This document shows positions 17,254 to 27,777 of a DNA stretch of 64,000 bases, piece after piece. The notes under the pieces were generated by a model. It was not told the origin of the DNA, ran no database searches, and saw only the letters and a program-made list of their open reading frames with translations. Every line of letters begins with the position of its first letter. The stretch's first letter is position 1. This DNA is from Nitzschia sp. pyKryTriq1 (taxonomy: Eukaryota > Bacillariophyta > Bacillariophyceae > Bacillariales > Bacillariaceae), in contig OY101115.1 in NCBI GenBank assembly GCA_956465555.1, forward strand, positions 1,550,001-1,614,000. Reading direction: 5' to 3'. Position numbers and translations under genes: made by a program.

Positions 17254-19459
17254 ATGTCTTTCAATCATACAAACACGAGTAGTAGTTCCTCCTCGACGCG
17301 TCCGCAGCACGAGTCGTCGTCGACGTCCGCCGCGATATCCTCGGGAGCTCCCACTACTACCACTACTACTGCTACTACTGGTGTTGGTGGTGGTGCGGCA
17401 GGCCCCTCACAAGCCAAGCGACGCTTGGAAGCCATGACGGCCAGCATCGATCACAAACTGGCGGCTGTCTTTACGGTGATTCTCGTCTTCTACAGCATGG
17501 TAACCTTTGGCACGTGGGTGCGGATTGAATCGCAAGAGATCACCACGCCCGTCATGTCGGCATTGACGACCCGTCATTCGGTGGCCACCACGCGGACTAC
17601 GACGACGACAACAACCACAACGACGAGTGCGAAGAACAATAACAACAACAATAATAGCGGCCAGCAATTGGCGGTGGGAGCAGGCGGAATCATTGTTCCG
17701 AAAATGGTGCGACTCGAAGATATTCATGATATCGAGACGTTGCAGCATACCTTTCCGGTGCACGTAGGAGACGACATGGAAGAAATCGATCACCCGGGCA
17801 TTTTCATGGCAGATAAGGCGAAAATGGCAGCCATGTTCGAAAATCACCCAGAACTGCCCCGGAACGGCAAGATGCGGGTCCCCAAGTTTTGGAAACCGGT
17901 GGCGTACGGCGAGAAGGGAGTCCGAGGCTTTCTGGGCGAGGATGGGAAGCGATTGATCACTCCTGAAGAAGCCAAGGCGATTGGAAGTTTTGATCCTGCG
18001 ACTGGGCGAGAGACCATTTATGTCTCGGTCGCGTCGTACCGTGATTGGGAGTGTCAACCGACCGTGGAAGACATGTTCCTAAGAGCCGAGCATCCCGAAC
18101 GATTGCGGGTCGCCATCATTGATCAGCGTGCCGAAAATGATTCGGTCCAACCGTGTGCCGTGCCCGAGAAACCCTGTAGTGAAGACCCATCACAAACTTT
18201 GTGTCGGTTCCATCATTTGATTGACCGATATGAAGTCCCAGCGCATTTGTCGGTAGGACCCGTCTTTGCCAGACACTTGGCAAACCGAATGTATCGAGGT
18301 AAGTCTGAGTCTGAGTCTGAGTCACCATGCAAAACTTATGAAGAATACAAACAACTACAGTACCTGGTACTGCACAGTACTCGTACCGGTACTGTATTAG
18401 TACGTACAAAGTACATCATAATATTATATGGTACAGTACTAACCCATCCATTTTTTCGACAGGGGAATATTTTGCCATGCAAGTGGACAGTCACGTCAGA
18501 TTCATTCGAAATTGGGATAGCGATATTATTTCTCAGTGGGAGTCTGCCAAGAATGAAATGGGAGTGCTTTCCGTATACCTCTCGGACATTATCGGGAGCA
18601 TCGACCCTGTCACATTTGAGAACCACCATCCAGCGCGACCGATTATGTGCAAGACAGATTACGAGGGTAATGGCAAGATGCGTCACTTAAGACACGGTCA
18701 ACAACCCGAAGGAGTACCGGGTATTCACGGAGAACCAACATTGCATCCTTTCTGGGCAGCTGGGTTTTCATTTGCTCGGGGACACTTTACAGTGCAGGTA
18801 CCCTATGATCAATACCAACCGATGGGTAAGCCGTACTCGTACATATTACTGTACTTCGACTTGAAACATCTCCTCCAGCGGTCCTTCTTTGATGATTCTC
18901 ATTTTATTATTTTTGGATTTCATTGCTCGCAACAGTCTTTCAAGGGGAAGAAATCTTTATGGGTCTTCGAGGCTTTACGTATGGGTACGATTACTACGCG
19001 CCGGAAACATCCGTAGCATTTCACATGTACGCGATCAAGGAAAATAAGGAGAAACGAAAGAAAATCAAACTATTTTGGGAGAACGAAAAAATGTATCCTG
19101 GCAGTGCGGTGGAAGGCATGAAGCGATTGAATGGAATCATCGGAATGGGGGATCCTGATGATGTGGACAAATATTATAAGGGCGACGAACACTTTTATGG
19201 GCTGGGAAATGCCCGACCGAAGGAAAAGTTTTTCCAGCTCTATGGTATCCATACGGATACCAAGATGGTAGAAGATCACTTGTGTACCTATGTTGGCAAA
19301 CCGATGATGCAAAAATTTAAGCCATATCTTCGAGCCGATAGAATGGGCATCGATTTCACGCATCTTGACTTTGAATGGAAAGACCCCAAGCCCAAAGAGA
19401 CCAAGTCAGCCCGCAAGCAACGAAAAGCAGACGGTGTAGTGCAACAGGTAAGCAAATGA
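17254..19459 (+). CDS. GT60-family GlcNAc-transferase, paralog 1 (three exons)
   Basis: The exons are 17254-18298, 18463-18825 and 18936-19459 (643 residues). Both introns (164 and 110 bp) have GTAAG donors and CAG acceptors, and the spliced frame matches the two paralogs nearby. It is a type II membrane protein: a Ser/Thr-rich cytosolic part, a helix at about 69-88, a Thr/Asn-rich stem, then the catalytic region. The region carries IYVSVASYRDWECQPTVEDM, RVAIIDQR, VGPVFARHLANRMYRG, FAMQVDSHVRF (probable metal-binding DSH) and HPFWAAGFSFARGHF. This pattern belongs to the family of the Skp1 hydroxyproline GlcNAc-transferase (CAZy GT60), which transfers GlcNAc from UDP-GlcNAc. The membrane anchor suggests action in the Golgi on secreted proteins, an inference. 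Intron 1 contains a GTAC island. The start at 17254 avoids a repeat-coded extension. Confidence 0.8.
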
Positions 19460-19789
19460 AGCAATAATTCGAAGAGAAAAAAATAGAGGACCACCAACAG
19501 CATCAGGAACTTTTGAAAGTGCGTGACAAGATTGCAAACGATCTCAATCCGTCGTGATTTTTGTTTCTACTACAGTGAACAAAATGAGTCGTCTTCCAAG
19601 AGTGCGAAGAGATGATTCGTGATCTTGTATGCATGTACTGTACGTAACCTTACTTGCACGCAAAGGGGGATGATTCGAGGCCAGCAGCGTGAATAGCAAA
19701 ATGACAAAAATACTTGTTAAATGGTACATGATTCATATTTTTGATTATTTTTTACCATTATATTTGTTCATATGGTTTTTGTCTATTCT
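19460..19789. other. Convergent intergenic, no gene seen
   Basis: AT-rich 3' flanking sequence of two convergent genes. No feature is recognised. Confidence 0.5.
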
Positions 19790-20905
19790 CTATTCAGTGC
19801 GTTCCGCTGGTTTCCCGTCGACCGAGGATTCGGGTGTCCCCATCAATCTACGTGCGCTCCTACCGAGATTGGCCACGGATAGCCTTCGGGAGCTTTTCAA
19901 TAGTCCTTCTCTGATACCCGCAATAAGACGTTTACTACTCGCCATGGAGTCATAAACATACCAGTAGACACCTCCCACCATAACACCGCCACCCACGATG
20001 TTACCAAGCGTCGCTGGAAGCAAGGCCTGGAATAACAAGTGCGAAATGCTGATATCGGCTCCCAGCATCATGCCCACAGGAATAAAGAATTGATTGGCAA
20101 TACAGTGATCAAACCCGAGTATGACAAATGCGCTGATGGGGAACCAAAGCGCAAGAATTTTCCCCGACACCTCCTCTGCACATGTGGCTTGCCATACCCC
20201 AACGCACACCATAAAATTGGCCCCGATGCCTTTCAAAAAGATGCTTAGCCACCCCTCGTCCGATTTTTTATAAGCCACTGCAATGGCGAAGTCTACTTTT
20301 CCCAAGTCTTCGAGGGAATCGGACAAGTATGCCAGCAAATACCCCCAGAAGAGACAACCGGCAAAGTTCATCACCCAACTCACGGTCCAGTTGCGCAACA
20401 GCTTTGCAAAGCTGACTCGTCGTCCCAGAACACTCGCCACAAAGACAAGAGCATCTCCAGTGAAAAGCTCTGCGCTTGTGAGAACGACTGCAATGAGACC
20501 CGTGGGAAAGAGGGCGCCTCCCAGTATACCGCCTCCAACGGCGAGAAACAAGTGTCCAGCCATGGCAATGTAGATTCCAGCCATAAAGCTCTGGACCATC
20601 AACAGATTGAGGGGAAGAGCGGCCTTGTATTCTCCAGTTTTGTATACGGCCTGCAGCGTCTCTTTAGGTGCCTTGGTGGCTCTGTAGTTCACGGGGACGA
20701 GAGTTGTTGTAGTTGTTGTGTGGGGAGCTTCCGAATCTTCTTCGGATTTTCCATCAGTCGAAGCATCGTGGAGCTCTTCCGTACTCGTACCGGTATGCTG
20801 GTTTTCGACGTCCGAATCTTCCGCTTCCTTGGAATCCCGAGACGGGGCGAACGAAACCGTTGAAATTCTCTGCGCCATATTTTGTGGTTGTGGTTCTGCA
20901 GCCAT
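19790..20905 (-). CDS. Formate/nitrite transporter (FNT family)
   Basis: This is a 371-residue multi-pass protein of the FocA/NirC/NAR1 family, channels for small monovalent anions such as nitrite and formate. The N-terminal 85 residues are acidic and Ser/Thr-rich, including QHTGTSTEE encoded by a GTAC-type word. The core (about 90-325) shows six helices with FNT landmarks: LLMVQSFMAGIYIAMAGHLF, SAELFTGDAL, NWTVSWVMNFAGCLFWGYLL, GIGANFMVCVGVW, FDHCIANQFFIPVGM and LPATLGNIVGGGVMVG. The conserved pore histidine lies in FDHCIAN. In algae NAR1 members carry nitrite into the plastid, but no clear plastid leader is visible here, so the membrane is uncertain. It sits between GT60 paralogs 1 and 2 with no evident functional link. 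Confidence 0.88.
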   Translation of the reverse strand: MAAEPQPQNMAQRISTVSFAPSRDSKEAEDSDVENQHTGTSTEELHDASTDGKSEEDSEAPHTTTTTTLVPVNYRATKAPKETLQAVYKTGEYKAALPLNLLMVQSFMAGIYIAMAGHLFLAVGGGILGGALFPTGLIAVVLTSAELFTGDALVFVASVLGRRVSFAKLLRNWTVSWVMNFAGCLFWGYLLAYLSDSLEDLGKVDFAIAVAYKKSDEGWLSIFLKGIGANFMVCVGVWQATCAEEVSGKILALWFPISAFVILGFDHCIANQFFIPVGMMLGADISISHLLFQALLPATLGNIVGGGVMVGGVYWYVYDSMASSKRLIAGIREGLLKSSRRLSVANLGRSARRLMGTPESSVDGKPAERTE

Positions 20906-21474
20906 TTTGATGTAACTGAAGTGGGTATATCAATAGTAAGTGCTGTGGCAGACTCGAAAGCTCGAAAGAGTGTGTGGAAATCGAATTGTATTTGTGTCGT
21001 CGAAACAGAAAGTGACGAGAAAGATGAAAGACTGAAAAATTGAACTGCAATAAAGTTGGGCTTCGTCGTGGGGCTTCGTCGTGGTGCTGCGTCGCCTTGT
21101 GCGAGGAATGATGAGGAACCCGAACAGAAGTGACGTGGCTCGGCTTCGGGTTGGTGTCACAACTTCCTCAAAAAGATTGTACTTTTTACATCCAAGCACC
21201 ACTACTCGGAGCCCTGGCACGCGTGCGGCGAATGTCACATCATCTACAAGTATACAGTATGTTCTTCGCCGGCCTGGCCACCGACCGCCGCTCGCGACTG
21301 AGACGACTTGAAGTCTCCGCCTACCGGTACAGCTTGTCTACTACTCGTACTAGCTACACTAGTAGTAGACCCTACTGTACTAGCTAGCAGAAAGTCGTTC
21401 TTATTGCACGAGTGAGTAGTAACGCAAAGAAATTTTGTATTTTGATCCACATTTCTATCATCTTTGCTTTCTTT
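20906..21474. other. Intergenic with CTAGTAG/GTAC words
   Basis: No gene is seen. Positions 21320-21392 carry mixed ACCGGTAC, CTACTAC and CTAGCTAG words. A short duplicated phrase GGGCTTCGTCGTGG occurs at about 21058-21085. Confidence 0.5.
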
Positions 21475-23184
21475 CTACCCGTAATACTTGGAGCTACCAA
21501 AGGGATCATGGTATTCATACTTGATTTCGTTGTAGTTGATGCCCATGCCGTCACTGCGGAGATGCTGATGGAATTGACGATGCATCTGCTCCTGGACAAA
21601 GGTACATAAGTGATCCTCCACACTTGACGTTTCAGGATGAATTCCATAGGTGCGAAAGTAGGTTTGAATGTCTCGCACTTTCCCCAAGCCGTAGAGCTCC
21701 TCGTCCTGGTGATAGTAATCATTGGCCGTCGAACTGCTCCCCGCCGCCATCCCAGTGATTCCAACAATACGGGCCATAGACTTTTCCAGAGCGCCGGCAT
21801 AAAGGGTTTCATTTTCCCAAAATTTGTGTCGTTCTCGTCTACCAATGTTGTCTTTGATGGCAAAGATGTGAAATGCAACGGATCGCTCAGGTGCATAAAA
21901 GTCGTATCCATAGGAAAAGGCGCGAATAGCAAGGCTGCTTTCTTCCCCTTGGAATACCATGGCGGAATGCTGATCGTAGGGTACCTGAACGACAAAATGT
22001 CCTCGAGAAAAGGAAAATCCAGCCGACCAAAAAGGATGAAGCATGGGCGTACCCTGTACTTTTGGATTACTCTTCGCCGGTGACTTGAGCACCAAGTGCA
22101 TTTGGCTCTTGTCGTGGCCTTCGAAATTCAAGTGGCACATCATATTCCGGTCTTTACGCCGACTTTCGTGAGTTACAGGGTCAATACTGTCAGTAATGTC
22201 TGTCAAATAGGTTGTGAGAACTGCCATTTCATTATCTGCGGACTTCCATTGCAAAATAATATCTTCATCCCAGTTTTGTACGAATCGAACATGAGCGTCG
22301 ACCTGCATAGCAAAATATTCGTTGCGATACATTCGATGAGCAATGTGTCTGGCGAAAACGGGTCCGACCATCAAATAGGATCGCACTTCAAAGACGTCAA
22401 TCAAATGCCGGTATTTACAAAGGACTTGGTCGGGGTCCTGGGAGCAGGGAACTTGGGGCTCGGCGCATTTGGTATCTTCCGGTTCGATTTGGTCCACAAC
22501 AGCAACTCGTATTCTTTCAGGATGAGTCGCTCTTAAAAATATCGATTCCAAAGTTGGCCGACATTCCAAGTCGCGGTATGATGCTAATGAAATAAAGATA
22601 GTCTCCTTGTCATCAACGACAGATCCAATTGACTGTGCTTCCTTCGGGGTCATGACCCGTCGACCATGATTTCCAAGAAATTCTCGCACTCCTTCCATAC
22701 CAAATTCCTCAGGATTCCAGAATTTAGGAACCGATAATGTCTCGGGGAATTCAAAGTCAGGAAGAAGGATTTTTGCTCGTTGGCTGCCGGCAAAGGCTAT
22801 ACCAGGATGAGGGATTTCTTCCGTTTCGTCGTTGACATGGACTGGGAATTTTTGACGAAGTTGTTGAATCTCCGGATCCAGAACGACTTTTTGAACATGC
22901 AAAGTCCTACTAGTAGGACTCTGTCGGAGAAATCTTGAATCTAACCGTCCCACAGCTGGCATGGGAAACATGGATGTCGCCACATATGCAACCGCGATGT
23001 ACAGAATGGCGATAAGGCAAAAGAACAACGGGATGGCAATTCGCAACATGAACCTGCTGTTGTTCGATAGGAAGTGCCGTGGCACCATGAATCCTCTATA
23101 CATATTGCCTCTCGAATCCCAGGCTGGAGACCTCCGTCGCTTGGAGGATACCAAGGGGAGATATTGAAACTTGCTGAAGACCAT
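21475..23184 (-). CDS. GT60-family GlcNAc-transferase, paralog 2 (intronless)
   Basis: A single exon encodes 569 residues. A basic cytosolic N-terminus precedes a signal-anchor helix (about 47-70), and the catalytic region follows. It carries the same motif series as its neighbours: FPVHVNDETEEIPHPGIAF, IFISLASYRDLECRPTLESI, RVAVVDQIEPED, GPVFARHIAHRMYRNEYFAM, then VDAHVRF in place of VDSHVRF, and HPFWSAGFSFSRGHFVVQVP. The end, RSDGMGINYNEIKYEY, matches the two other copies. Both intron positions of paralog 1 are uninterrupted here. Loss of all introns could mean copying through RNA followed by local duplication, or separate intron losses. The predicted role is the same: UDP-GlcNAc-dependent transfer in the secretory pathway. 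It is divergent from paralog 3, 413 bp away. Confidence 0.8.
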   Translation of the reverse strand: MVFSKFQYLPLVSSKRRRSPAWDSRGNMYRGFMVPRHFLSNNSRFMLRIAIPLFFCLIAILYIAVAYVATSMFPMPAVGRLDSRFLRQSPTSRTLHVQKVVLDPEIQQLRQKFPVHVNDETEEIPHPGIAFAGSQRAKILLPDFEFPETLSVPKFWNPEEFGMEGVREFLGNHGRRVMTPKEAQSIGSVVDDKETIFISLASYRDLECRPTLESIFLRATHPERIRVAVVDQIEPEDTKCAEPQVPCSQDPDQVLCKYRHLIDVFEVRSYLMVGPVFARHIAHRMYRNEYFAMQVDAHVRFVQNWDEDIILQWKSADNEMAVLTTYLTDITDSIDPVTHESRRKDRNMMCHLNFEGHDKSQMHLVLKSPAKSNPKVQGTPMLHPFWSAGFSFSRGHFVVQVPYDQHSAMVFQGEESSLAIRAFSYGYDFYAPERSVAFHIFAIKDNIGRRERHKFWENETLYAGALEKSMARIVGITGMAAGSSSTANDYYHQDEELYGLGKVRDIQTYFRTYGIHPETSSVEDHLCTFVQEQMHRQFHQHLRSDGMGINYNEIKYEYHDPFGSSKYYG

Positions 23185-23597
23185 GTTGGGTGTCTATTTA
23201 TGTTGAGTGAGAAGTGAGAGGCCAAGGCCAAGGATGCTGTTTCCTGTCAGGTGTGAGGCGGTGTCGCGGTAAGGGGCAATAAGAAGTTCTTTTTGTGCGC
23301 AAGCGGACGACTTTTATTACGAGTACTCGTACTTTACGAGTACTCGTGTATTGCGTCAAAGCACTAGCAAACGCTTTTAGATCTGCCGATTTCTAACTGT
23401 ATGAAACTAAAAGAATGACCGCAACAATGCAATAAATCACAACATCACACCTCAAACAGCACAGCGCGACAGCCGCTGCGACTGCAGGCAGAGACATACC
23501 AGAATTTTGATGCATTCAATCTCTCTACTTTGTCTTAGGAAAAGAAGACAGCTCATTTTTACAAGCACCAAGCAACATTTATAATCAGTAACCAGTA
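23185..23597. other. Divergent intergenic shared by two GT60 paralogs
   Basis: This 413-bp spacer separates the start codons of paralogs 2 and 3. ACGAGTACTCGT is repeated at about 23320-23345. No other gene is seen. Confidence 0.5.
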
Positions 23598-25401
23598 ATG
23601 ACACAGATCCGGAGGCCCGAGCGAGTTTCGGTATTTGGTGCTCTCCAAATATCGCCTTTGGACCATCATGCAAGTCAACGAACCTCGCACATCCAACGAC
23701 GGAAAAGAAGACGACCGTTCAACCACGACCTGGTCCAATTTTCTGTGGTTGTTTGCTGCTTTGGATCTCTTATTTTGATTCTGGGATCACTGGTGCTATT
23801 TTTTCCATTTTCATCCGAGTACTGGAGATCTTCACATCACACTAATCCTGAAATACAAAAGCTGCAACAGAAATTTCCTATTCATGTGAATGGCGACATG
23901 GAGCGAATACAACACCCTGGATTTCAACTCGCCGACCAAACACGACTTGCTGCAGTGCTGAGTGGAGTAGACGTTTCAAAGGATATAAATGTGCCAAAAT
24001 TCTGGGACCCCCCAGCGTACGGTGGCGTGAGAGAATTTCTTGGCAATAGTGGAGAATATTTGGTCACCAAAGAAGAAGCCAGTGCCATCGGGAGTAAATA
24101 CTCAGGGAAAGAGACAATTTTTGTGGCTGTAGTGTCCTATCGAGATCCAGAATGCCGGGCAACAGTTGAAGACATCTTTCAGCGCGCCAAATACCCTGAG
24201 CGGATCCGTGTGGCAGTTGTTGACCAACGTACTCCCGGAGACGAAGATCCTGTTTGTGGACCACCTGTAGAGCCTTGCGATGAAGGTCCAGAGCAAGTAT
24301 TTTGCAAGTACACCCATTTGATCGACTATTTGGAGTACGAAGCGCAGTTGATGGTGGGTCCAACTTTTGCTCGTCACTTAGGCTACCGGATGTATCGAGG
24401 TAAGTTCATCAAGAAGTTTGTCCGGAATTGTCAAGCGAAACGCAGAGGAACACTAAATACTGTACCACGTTTTTCTCTTCTCTTGGGCAGGAGAATATTT
24501 TGCCATGCAAGTTGACTCCCATGTTCGGTTTGTAGCCAATTGGGATGTAGATATAATCGATCAGTGGAAGTCCACTGGAAATGAAATGGCGGTTCTGTCG
24601 ACGTATCTAAGTGACATAATCAACAGTATAGACCCCAAAACTCACGAAAGTCTGAGACAGAGACGCTCAGTGATGTGCAATGCGGAGTTCGAATGGAAGG
24701 GCGACTCAACAGAACATATCAAGTACAATATTCAACCTACCAACGAGCCTCGTATTCAATCTTCCCCAATGCTTCACCCATTCTGGGCAGCTGGCTTTTC
24801 TTTCGGAAGGGGTCATTTCGTTGTGACAGTGCCATATGATCCATGGTTGCCCCTTGTGTTCCAAGGCGAAGAAATTAGTATGACAGTTCGTGCATTCACC
24901 CATGGATATGACTTTTACGCTCCCGTGCGAAATGTTGCTTTCCACATCTATGCCACTCGAGAAAATACAGAGAGACGGTCGAATGTCAAAACGTTTACCG
25001 AGAATGCGTCTCTTTTTCCAGGCGCCAAAGAGGGGGCTTACCACCGATTAAATGGAATCATTGGTGCCGGAAGACCTTCTATCATATTCAATCGTTCGGA
25101 TGAAAAGATATACGGACTGGGAGGAGCCCGTACAGCCGAGATGTTTTACCGAACCTTTGGAATTCATTTGGATCGTTCGGAGATGGAGAAAGGTTTATGT
25201 GACTTTGTTCAGGGTGTCGGAGGATACACGTCCATGCATCAGGAATTTAGTCCATTCCTCCGCTACAATGGTATGGGAATCGATTACAGTAGAATCAGCT
25301 TTGAGTACAAGGACAAAGCGAGGGTTGATTCACCGATCGATTCTGAAGAGCTTGCGAGTCTGCGAGAGAGTTTGCGCCGGCGTCAAACGAGTCAATTATA
25401 G
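23598..25401 (+). CDS. GT60-family GlcNAc-transferase, paralog 3 (two exons)
   Basis: The exons are 23598-24399 and 24491-25401 (570 residues). The 91-bp intron (GTAAGT...GGGCAG) splits the same codon, in the same phase, as intron 1 of paralog 1 (RMYRG|EYFAMQVD). The second intron of paralog 1 is absent. It has the same layout: a basic N-terminus, an anchor helix at about 46-69, then IFVAVVSYRDPECRATVEDI, RVAVVDQR, GPTFARHLGYRMYRGEYFAM, VDSHVRFVANWD, HPFWAAGFSFGRGHFVVTVP and a conserved end NGMGIDYSRISFEY. Predicted as a type II Golgi GlcNAc-transferase of family GT60. The gene ends 13 bp from the convergent MATE gene. Confidence 0.8.
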
Positions 25402-25414
25402 CCTTTAGGACAGA

Positions 25415-27219
25415 TTACGTCTCGTTTTCATAGCGTAGAACTTTCCACACTCCGGTCTTGCTCTGATATCGTACGATGCTTGTGACTACCTGCGTCGCCA
25501 TAAAAGCGGCCAGCGCCCACCAGATTTGTTCCAGGCTGGCCATGTTTCCACCCATGCTGAACCATTTGACCATTCCGACACAAACAATGTTTGCTGCCCA
25601 CATGGCAATCATCGTGAAGAGCCAATCCAGTCCACCCATGATGATGCCGTTTGTCGGATATGCAAGTCCCTTGCATACCTGTGTGACCAATACCGCAGGG
25701 AAGATCACTGCCGACGCACTCCGAACGGCTTCGTTACTTGTGAGCCCCCGGAGAACTGAATCTTTTTGTAAAAAGGTTGTGAGTGAAAGTAACGATGCTA
25801 CTCCTCCTCCGATCAACATAGAAGTATTGATAAGGTGTCTGACGATTTTGGCTCGTACTGGATTCGAGTGTGTTGTCGTGTCCGCCAGTTCTCGGCTACG
25901 CCATCCGGACAGCATCCAAGAGCGAAAGTTAGTAACGATAAATCAGCTAGCGTAAAGTAGAGCCTTTGTACTTACGCCAGAAGTGTTTGAACCGCAACCG
26001 CAACTGCTTCGCAAATTTGAGTAGTGGCAAACCCCAATTGAAAGGTAAGGTTGTAAGCGGCGGCGGCCACTGGACCCAAAAGGGCCGCTTGGCGCGCACA
26101 AACAGCATACGCCAATACTTTGCCCAATGTACGGAACAAAATGTAGCCTCCAGCCTTTATGTAAGCCTTGAGGGCTGATCCTAGCTCATTCAGTTGACCA
26201 AACACATCAATCTTTACCTTTCGGTTCAATGCGAACATGAGTGGGACCAGCGCAGCGTACTGAGCCAGTGCCGTACCTGTGACAGAGAGAATAGTGGATG
26301 AGTGTTGAACGTACAATACACGGGGAAACACAAACTTAGCAGTGGAAACAGCATTACCAACCTGCAGCAGCTCCAGAAGCTCCGAAATGAAGGGTGAAAA
26401 TGAAAATCGGATCGAGAATGGCATTCAGTCCAGAAAAGAAAATAGAATACGCTAGTGGCGTCTTCGTATCGCCGAGGCCGCGAAAGATTCCATTGGTGAC
26501 AAGCCAGAGAGTGGCAGCAGGTGTTCCCAGTGCTCGAACTCTTAGATACGATACCGCCGATTCCCACATGGGCGAGGCCGAAGTCAATCCCATCCACTGT
26601 GTTATCGATTTGGCGAGCAGTGTGTAAATGACAAGCTGGACGGTACCGACCACAAATGCGAGGAGAAGTGCAGATGATACGGCCACAGAAAGCTGCTTAT
26701 CTTGATCCTCGCCAGCGGTTTTCCCCCGAGCTCTCCCATCTTGAGAAGCCACCAACGAAATACTGGTCCTCAGTAGTGGATCATTGTAGAGCTGAGGAGT
26801 TGTGAGATGATTGTCGTCCAAGGCGTCAAGATAATAAGTCAACGATTCCTACGCACCTTCGATACGGCATACTGCGCCGAGATGGCAACTCCGGCACCAC
26901 CCAAAACTTCTGGCCCTAGGCGACCAAGGTAAGCAGTATCCACCAGGGCGGCCAGAGGTTCGGCGGCCAACTGGATGAATGCTGGAATGCCAATGGAAAA
27001 GAATTCCCTAGTCAGCCCAGCCTTGATAGCTTTAAGGTCCTCATCCCCAGCCTCTACCGCAGTCGCAGTTGTCAGCAAAGGGACGGTCTCTCGGTGAAAA
27101 CTCTTCCGTATCGTCGGTCCGATCAAATGGCCGTTGATAACATGCCGAATAGAACCTGGACTGCCTTGAAATGCCGATGCGATGGAAATACTCGCAAGTA
27201 GAAATATTAATTTCTCCAT
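25415..27219 (-). CDS. MATE-family (DinF-like) transporter, plastid-type leader, four exons
   Basis: The exons, in transcript order, are 26857-27219, 26362-26791, 25976-26276 and 25415-25895 (524 residues). The introns are 65, 85 and 80 bp, all GT-AG, and every junction keeps the MATE frame. The leader MEKLIFLLASISIASAFQGS holds the ASAF cleavage motif of diatom plastid proteins, so a plastid envelope site is likely. MATE landmarks include IPAFIQLAAEPLAALVDTAYLG in helix 1, GGAGVAISAQYAVSKLYNDP across exon 1/2, FRGLGDTKTPL, AAAYNLTFQLGF and LLARELADT across exon 3/4. MATE proteins export organic cations or metabolites using H+ or Na+; the substrate here is unknown. An ATG at 27240 is an alternative start, but 27219 gives the better signal peptide. 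Confidence 0.85.
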
Positions 27220-27777
27220 GATGTCGTGACGAGAAACCATCCTTAACGAGGAGGGACCCGGTATGACAAAGGTTCAGTGGAGAACAGACGAGGAGGAGTC
27301 CAGTTAGTATGGGTCTCTGGTCTCTGCATAATAGCACATATCACACATCACTTTGATGTGTTTCATGTTTCATGGTCGGTATGGTCGGTGGTCGTCGCGG
27401 TCCGTGGCGCGGTTCAATATCCTACCCGCCTGATGATGGAAGTGAATCGGACTGATCGGGGAAGCACAGAATCGGATGAGTCGTTGCATCAGTATGGACG
27501 ACTGACTCGACTCGGACTATGTACGGTACTGTACTGTAGGTCTTGCTTGCCATGCCACGTAACTGTTACCGTACCCTGTCCAACAGCAGGCAAGGGCAAG
27601 GACCAATATTTTTTTATATAATTTATTGTGTTGTCCCTGTCCTCCAAGATCCAAGATTTACAGAAGCGTAGTATCAAACGGTCGTAGTGCTATGGAGAAG
27701 GGGGCATCGCTGATAGCAATAGCCCACTAGCAAACGCTAATAGTCTAGTCGAGCGGTGTACTAAAAAACAAGAGATT
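27220..27777. other. Intergenic, no gene seen
   Basis: No supported gene. A short ACGGTACTGTACTGTAG word cluster occurs near 27520. Confidence 0.5.

Noticed and set aside
18423-18690. Read-through tail of GT60 paralog 1 exon 1
   Set aside because: Splice sites and paralog comparison show that this is intron and out-of-phase exon 2.
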